9,210 nt of DNA. It comes from AR5 sp041497115 (GTDB lineage Bacteria; Methylomirabilota; Methylomirabilia; Rokubacteriales; CSP1-6). The translations under genes were made by a program, and so were the position numbers. The notes beneath the pieces are model-generated. The model had not been told where the DNA came from. It did no database searches and saw only the letters and a list, made by a program, of their open reading frames with translations. The stretch spans positions 1-9,210 of the forward strand of contig JBGQFW010000143.1 in the NCBI GenBank assembly GCA_041497115.1, in the 5' to 3' direction. Of this stretch, positions 6,334 to 9,210 are shown piece by piece; positions within the stretch are counted from its first letter, which is position 1, and each line of letters opens with the position of its first letter.

Positions 6334-7662
6334 CTACTTCGCCGCCAGCGGCGACGAGGCCGGGAGCGGGAGGAGCGGCGCCGCGGTCGCGACGGTCTTG
6401 GGATAGACGAGCTCGAACTTGCCCTCGATGATCTCGAAGACGGCCGGGAAGGCGCGCTCGTTCTGGCCGGCGAAGCGATGACCGGGCGGGTAGAACTTCA
6501 CGCCGTAGCCCTGCATCGTCCCGCCCTCGGGGATGTCGGTCTCGCGCGCCGCCATGGCCAGCGCGTCGGGGCCGAAGCCGCCGTGCTTCTGGATGGCGCG
6601 CGGCAGCACGTCGTTGAGGAGGATCCACATGTTGTTGAAGCCCATCGAGACGTGCGGCGCGATGGCGCGGTCCACCACGTCCTTGTCGAACTGCGCCTTG
6701 TAGCGGCGCACCATCTCCGCCGTCATCTCGCCGACGCCGGGCTTGAGCTTGCGGGGGTCGAGGAGCTGCGAGGCGATCGGGTCCACCGTGTGGAACCCCT
6801 CGATCTCCTTGGCGCCGAACGCCTCCTTGAGCTTGTCGATCTGGCTGTGGCCGGCGCCGTGGCCGATGTAGGCGCGCAGCCGCAGCCCCTGCTCGCGCGC
6901 CTGGCGCAGGAACAGCGCGATGTCCGGGTTGTAGCCGGTGTGCAGCAGAACGTCGGGCCGCTGCGAGCGCAGCTTGGTCACCAGCGACGAGAGATCGGGG
7001 GCGTTGATCGAGTAGCCTTCCTTGAGGACGACGTTGAGCCCCAGCTCCTTGGCCTTGGCCTCGCTGCCGGCGGCGACGTCGGTGCCGTAGGCGCCGTCCT
7101 CGTGGATGATGGCCAATCTCAGATCCTTGGCGTCCTTGCCCAGCTTGGACTTCGCGTACTCGGCCACGTAGGCGACGGACAGCGCGCCGAACTGGTCGCC
7201 GGTCGCCTGCGGGCGGAACGTGTACTGGAGATTGCGGCCGTCGAAGACCTTGGACGAGATGGCGGTGGTGATCCAGAGGAACTTCTTCTGCTTGTCCACC
7301 TTCTCGGCCAGCGGCACCGCGTGGGCGGAGGAGTAGATGCCGGCCAGGATGTCCACCTTCTCTGCGTTGAGCAGCCGCTCGGCCTCGTTGATGGCGATCT
7401 CGGCCTTGGACTGGCCGTCGCCATCCACCTGCACGACCTTGTACTTGCCGAGCACGCCGCCCCGCTCGTTGACGAGGTCGATCGCCATCTTGGCGCCGCG
7501 CCAGCAGTTGAGCGAGCCGCCGGCCGCGAAGGGACCGGTGTGGTCGAAGAGCACGCCGATCTTGATGGTCTGCCCCTGCGCCGCCGCCGGCGTGGCGCCG
7601 GAGGCCGACAGCCCCACGGCGAGCGCGAGCGCGAGCACGAGGACGACGCGGGTCACCTTCAT
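6334..7662 (-). CDS. livK: Liv-type periplasmic substrate-binding protein
   Basis: This 442-residue type I periplasmic binding protein (Peripla_BP_6/LivJ-LivK family) captures the importer's ligand. A Sec signal peptide is clear: MKVTR, a hydrophobic core (about 6-18), then a likely cut after PAAA (about residue 28, before QGQT). No lipobox Cys is present, so it is a soluble periplasmic protein of a diderm rather than a lipoprotein. The mature start is IKIGVLFDHTGPFA (33-46), followed by AKMAIDLVNERGGVLG (57-72), a typical lobe I. Other family blocks are AGIYSSAHAVPLAEK (107-121) and AIIHEDGAYGTDVA (184-197). The ATG start is fixed by the signal peptide and by GAGGAGG 7 bases upstream. The reading frame is open further upstream but overlaps the methyltransferase gene there. 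The ligand is not predictable; Liv-family proteins bind amino acids, amides, urea, short acids and aromatics. The C-terminal tail (429-442) is low-complexity Ala/Pro/Leu. Confidence 0.95.
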   Translation of the reverse strand: MKVTRVVLVLALALAVGLSASGATPAAAQGQTIKIGVLFDHTGPFAAGGSLNCWRGAKMAIDLVNERGGVLGKYKVVQVDGDGQSKAEIAINEAERLLNAEKVDILAGIYSSAHAVPLAEKVDKQKKFLWITTAISSKVFDGRNLQYTFRPQATGDQFGALSVAYVAEYAKSKLGKDAKDLRLAIIHEDGAYGTDVAAGSEAKAKELGLNVVLKEGYSINAPDLSSLVTKLRSQRPDVLLHTGYNPDIALFLRQAREQGLRLRAYIGHGAGHSQIDKLKEAFGAKEIEGFHTVDPIASQLLDPRKLKPGVGEMTAEMVRRYKAQFDKDVVDRAIAPHVSMGFNNMWILLNDVLPRAIQKHGGFGPDALAMAARETDIPEGGTMQGYGVKFYPPGHRFAGQNERAFPAVFEIIEGKFELVYPKTVATAAPLLPLPASSPLAAK

Positions 7663-7700
7663 GGGGAAGCCTCCTCGGCCGGAAAGTGGGCAGTAGGGTA
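7663..7700 (-). promoter_or_regulatory. Short livK leader; no convincing promoter
   Basis: Only 38 bases separate the methyltransferase stop from livK. Apart from the livK ribosome binding site I see nothing well supported. GATACCCT, partly inside the methyltransferase stop region, is loosely like a -10 element but has no matching -35. If livK has its own promoter, it probably lies inside the 3' end of the methyltransferase gene. Confidence 0.25.
7670..7676 (-). promoter_or_regulatory. Strong ribosome binding site of livK
   Basis: GAGGAGG on the minus strand lies 7 bases before the livK ATG, a near-ideal Shine-Dalgarno. It fixes the livK start downstream of the methyltransferase gene. It is the best ribosome binding site in the window and contrasts with the absence of one before livG. 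Confidence 0.85.
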
Positions 7701-8309
7701 TCACAGTCGTCCGACGTGGCGTGCCAGCACCATCCACTCCCGCCCCTGGCGGCCGCGCGCCGAGCGCAGCGGCGCGAACACCCGCTCGAGGTGGAAGGTC
7801 GGGCCGAACAGGCGGCGCACCTCGGCGGGCGTGACGCGGAACGGCGGGCCCGCCGTCAGCGCGCGCAGCGGGAAGAAGCAGGCGAGCAGCCAGCCGCCCG
7901 GCCGCACGATGGCGTCCATCACGCGGACGTACTCGGCCCGGCGCAGGGGATCGATGGCGCAGAAGCACGTGTACTCCCACGCCCCGTCGAAGGCGTACGC
8001 GTACTCGCGCCCCAGCGTGAAGAGATCGCGCTGCTCGAAGCGCGCGTTCACGCCCTCGCGGCGCGCCAGCGCCCGCGCCGCCGTCACCGCCGCCGGCGAG
8101 AAGTCGAAGCCGGTCACTGCGTAGCCGTGGCGCGCCAGGAAGCGCGCGTCGTGGCCGCGCCCGCAGCCGACCACCGCCACCCGGCCGGGCGGCGGCGGCG
8201 TCGTCTCGACGAAGTCGACGAGCGGCGGCGCCGCCCGCCCCAGCTCCCAGCCGTCGCCGCCGGTCGCGTAGAGCCCCTCCCAGAAGTCGGGCGCGCTCAC
8301 ACGGGCCAT
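7701..8309 (-). CDS. TPMT-family SAM-dependent methyltransferase
   Basis: This is a 202-residue class I methyltransferase of the thiopurine-methyltransferase-like family (PF05724 type). The family N-terminal block PDFWEGLYATGGDGWELG (7-24) is followed by SAM motif I VAVVGCGRGHD (44-54), the acidic end of beta-2 in TGFDFS (D69), motif II/III as AWEYTCFCAIDP (110-121) and RPGGWLLACFFPL (136-148). Bacterial members methylate small thiol, selenium, tellurium or halide species, but the substrate here is unknown. The chosen ATG has AGGGG 5 bases upstream and gives a 13-base overlap with the HAD gene. The GTG at 8300 (codon 4) would instead make the 4-base GTGA overlap used elsewhere in this window. 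It is cytoplasmic. It probably belongs with the HAD gene rather than the transporter, although read-through into livK is possible across 38 bases. Confidence 0.9.
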   Translation of the reverse strand: MARVSAPDFWEGLYATGGDGWELGRAAPPLVDFVETTPPPPGRVAVVGCGRGHDARFLARHGYAVTGFDFSPAAVTAARALARREGVNARFEQRDLFTLGREYAYAFDGAWEYTCFCAIDPLRRAEYVRVMDAIVRPGGWLLACFFPLRALTAGPPFRVTPAEVRRLFGPTFHLERVFAPLRSARGRQGREWMVLARHVGRL

Positions 8310-8953
8310 GCGAACCCCTGGAAGTCGGCGATGGCGCGCTCGGCGCCGGCGGTGAGCAGCTCGCGGCCGGTGTGGGACGAGGTGACGCCGATCACGCGCA
8401 TGCCGGCGTTACGGGCGGCGTGCACGCCCACCAGCGAGTCCTCGAAGACGAGGCACGTCTTGGGCGGCCGCCCGAGCCCCTCGGCCGCCTTGAGGTACAC
8501 CTCGGGGTTGGGCTTGCCCCACTGCACGTCCTCGGCGGTGACGATGACCTCGAAGTGGCGGCGCAAGCCGACCTCGGTCAGCATCGCCTCGGCGTCGCGC
8601 CGGGAGGCCGACGTGCCGACCGCCCGCGGCACCGCCTGGCTCGCCAGCGTCTCCACGAACGCCGGCGCGCCCCCGATCGCCACCATGCCGCGGGCGGCGA
8701 GCTGCGTGTAGAGCTCGCGCTTGCGCTGCGCCAGCGCGACCACCTCCGCGCGCTCGACCGCGCGGCCGAGCAGCAGCGGCACCGCCTCCTCGGCGGGGCG
8801 GCCGATCGTGAGCCGCCAGTAGTCGGGCGGCGGCGCCACGCCGATGTCGCCGAGCAGCAGCCGCCACGCGTCGCGGTGGTGGGCGCCGGAATCGATGAGG
8901 ACGCCGTCCATGTCGAAGATGACGGCGCCCGCGTCGGCCCGCGGGCCGGTCAC
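8297..8953 (-). CDS. HAD-superfamily hydrolase, beta-phosphoglucomutase/phosphatase-like
   Basis: This is a 218-residue subclass I HAD enzyme with all four motifs: FDMDGVLIDS (D14 nucleophile, D16 acid/base), motif II VGTSAS (112-117), motif III Lys147 in WGKPNP, and motif IV FEDS with E171/D172. The helical cap domain lies between motifs I and II (about 22-90). The family covers beta-phosphoglucomutase, phosphoglycolate phosphatase and sugar-phosphate phosphatases. GTSASRRDAEAML and EDSLVGVHAARNAGM are typical of that group, but the substrate cannot be set. The start is the GTG in GTGA that overlaps the upstream stop by 4 bases. The frame is open further up but there it is a shadow of the upstream gene. 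The 3' end overlaps the methyltransferase gene by 13 bases, so the two are co-transcribed. Confidence 0.9.
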   Translation of the reverse strand: MTGPRADAGAVIFDMDGVLIDSGAHHRDAWRLLLGDIGVAPPPDYWRLTIGRPAEEAVPLLLGRAVERAEVVALAQRKRELYTQLAARGMVAIGGAPAFVETLASQAVPRAVGTSASRRDAEAMLTEVGLRRHFEVIVTAEDVQWGKPNPEVYLKAAEGLGRPPKTCLVFEDSLVGVHAARNAGMRVIGVTSSHTGRELLTAGAERAIADFQGFAWPV

Positions 8954-9210
8954 GAGCGCAGGCGATACAGCGGCGCCAGCATCCGGAACGTCTCGAGCGC
9001 GGCGGTGCGGTACTGCGCCTCCGTCCAGCGCGCCGCCTCCTCGGCGGGCACCGCGCGGCCGAGGACGATCTGGCCGTCGCGCGTGCGCAGGAGCTCGTCG
9101 GCCAGCTCGGCGAGCTGCTGGGGGGTGAGATCGGCGAGCGGCGCCGCCGGCTGCTCGTCGTGCTCGTTGCGGAACCACGCCAGCCCCCGCACGCGGCGCA
9201 GGACCGCGCC
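8950..9210 (-). CDS. 5'-truncated gene of unknown function
   Basis: The frame is open from the right edge to TGA at 8950-8952, giving at least 86 residues (GAVLRRVRGLAWFRNEHDEQ at the left end of the visible protein). A GTG at 9192 could start an 80-residue protein, but it has no clear ribosome binding site and the frame continues past the edge, so a longer gene is likely. The visible part is soluble and helical: LADLTPQQLAELADELLRTR, then VPAEEAARWTEAQYRTAAL, then FRMLAPLYRLRS. I recognise no family. Its TGA overlaps the HAD GTG start by 4 bases, which supports it being real and part of the same operon. Confidence 0.6.
   Translation of the reverse strand, partial: GAVLRRVRGLAWFRNEHDEQPAAPLADLTPQQLAELADELLRTRDGQIVLGRAVPAEEAARWTEAQYRTAALETFRMLAPLYRLRS

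Noticed and set aside
7710..7726. TGGCACGCCA on the minus strand, resembling a sigma-54 -24 element or a small operator palindrome upstream of livK
   Set aside because: No GC appears at the required -12 spacing, and the sequence encodes the last residues of the methyltransferase (ARHVGR). A 4-base half-site palindrome in DNA this GC-rich is expected by chance.
6016..8124. Long plus-strand open frame antisense to livG, livK and the methyltransferase
   Set aside because: It is low-complexity, Arg/Gly/His-rich and without domains. The opposite strand encodes intact binding-protein, ATPase and methyltransferase motifs.

Overview
The window is a very GC-rich stretch of bacterial chromosome. Apart from a 3' gene fragment at the extreme left, every gene I can support lies on the minus strand. 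GTG starts, abutting or 4-base-overlapping genes and an expanded Liv-type transporter locus would suit a high-GC soil or groundwater lineage such as a proteobacterium or a Rokubacteria/Methylomirabilota-type organism. No taxonomically diagnostic gene is present, so that placement is inference only.

Read in the direction of transcription (right to left), the layout is as follows. A 5'-truncated gene of unknown function (8950-9210) is followed by a HAD/beta-phosphoglucomutase-like phosphatase (8297-8953) and a TPMT-family SAM methyltransferase (7701-8309). Next comes a complete branched-chain-amino-acid-type (HAAT/Liv) ABC importer in the order binding protein livK (6334-7662), livG ATPase (5553-6284), livF ATPase (4846-5556), livH permease (3983-4849) and livM permease (2991-3974). 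Three further genes follow with almost no spacing: a ParB/sulfiredoxin-fold protein without an evident DNA-binding HTH (2070-2981), a short-chain dehydrogenase (1374-2066) and an M24 'pita-bread' hydrolase (202-1374). The M24 gene converges on the plus-strand fragment that ends at base 76, across a 125-base gap.

The five transporter genes and the three behind them look like one transcription unit, because gaps from livG onward are 9 bases or less and several junctions overlap. A perfect 12-bp hairpin separates livK from livG and probably raises binding-protein expression relative to the rest. A reasonable working model is uptake of an amino-acid-like or amide compound by the Liv importer, followed by processing by the M24 hydrolase and the dehydrogenase. 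The substrate cannot be read from sequence.

The most unusual points are three. The M24 enzyme has Tyr in place of the usual metal-ligand His, which suggests a non-peptidase C-N hydrolase of the creatinase/ectoine-hydrolase kind. A ParB-fold gene is wired into a nutrient-uptake operon. The LivG ATPase has a degenerate ABC signature. I see no RNA genes, CRISPR arrays, insertion sequences or attachment sites. No gene-free stretch exceeds 125 bases.
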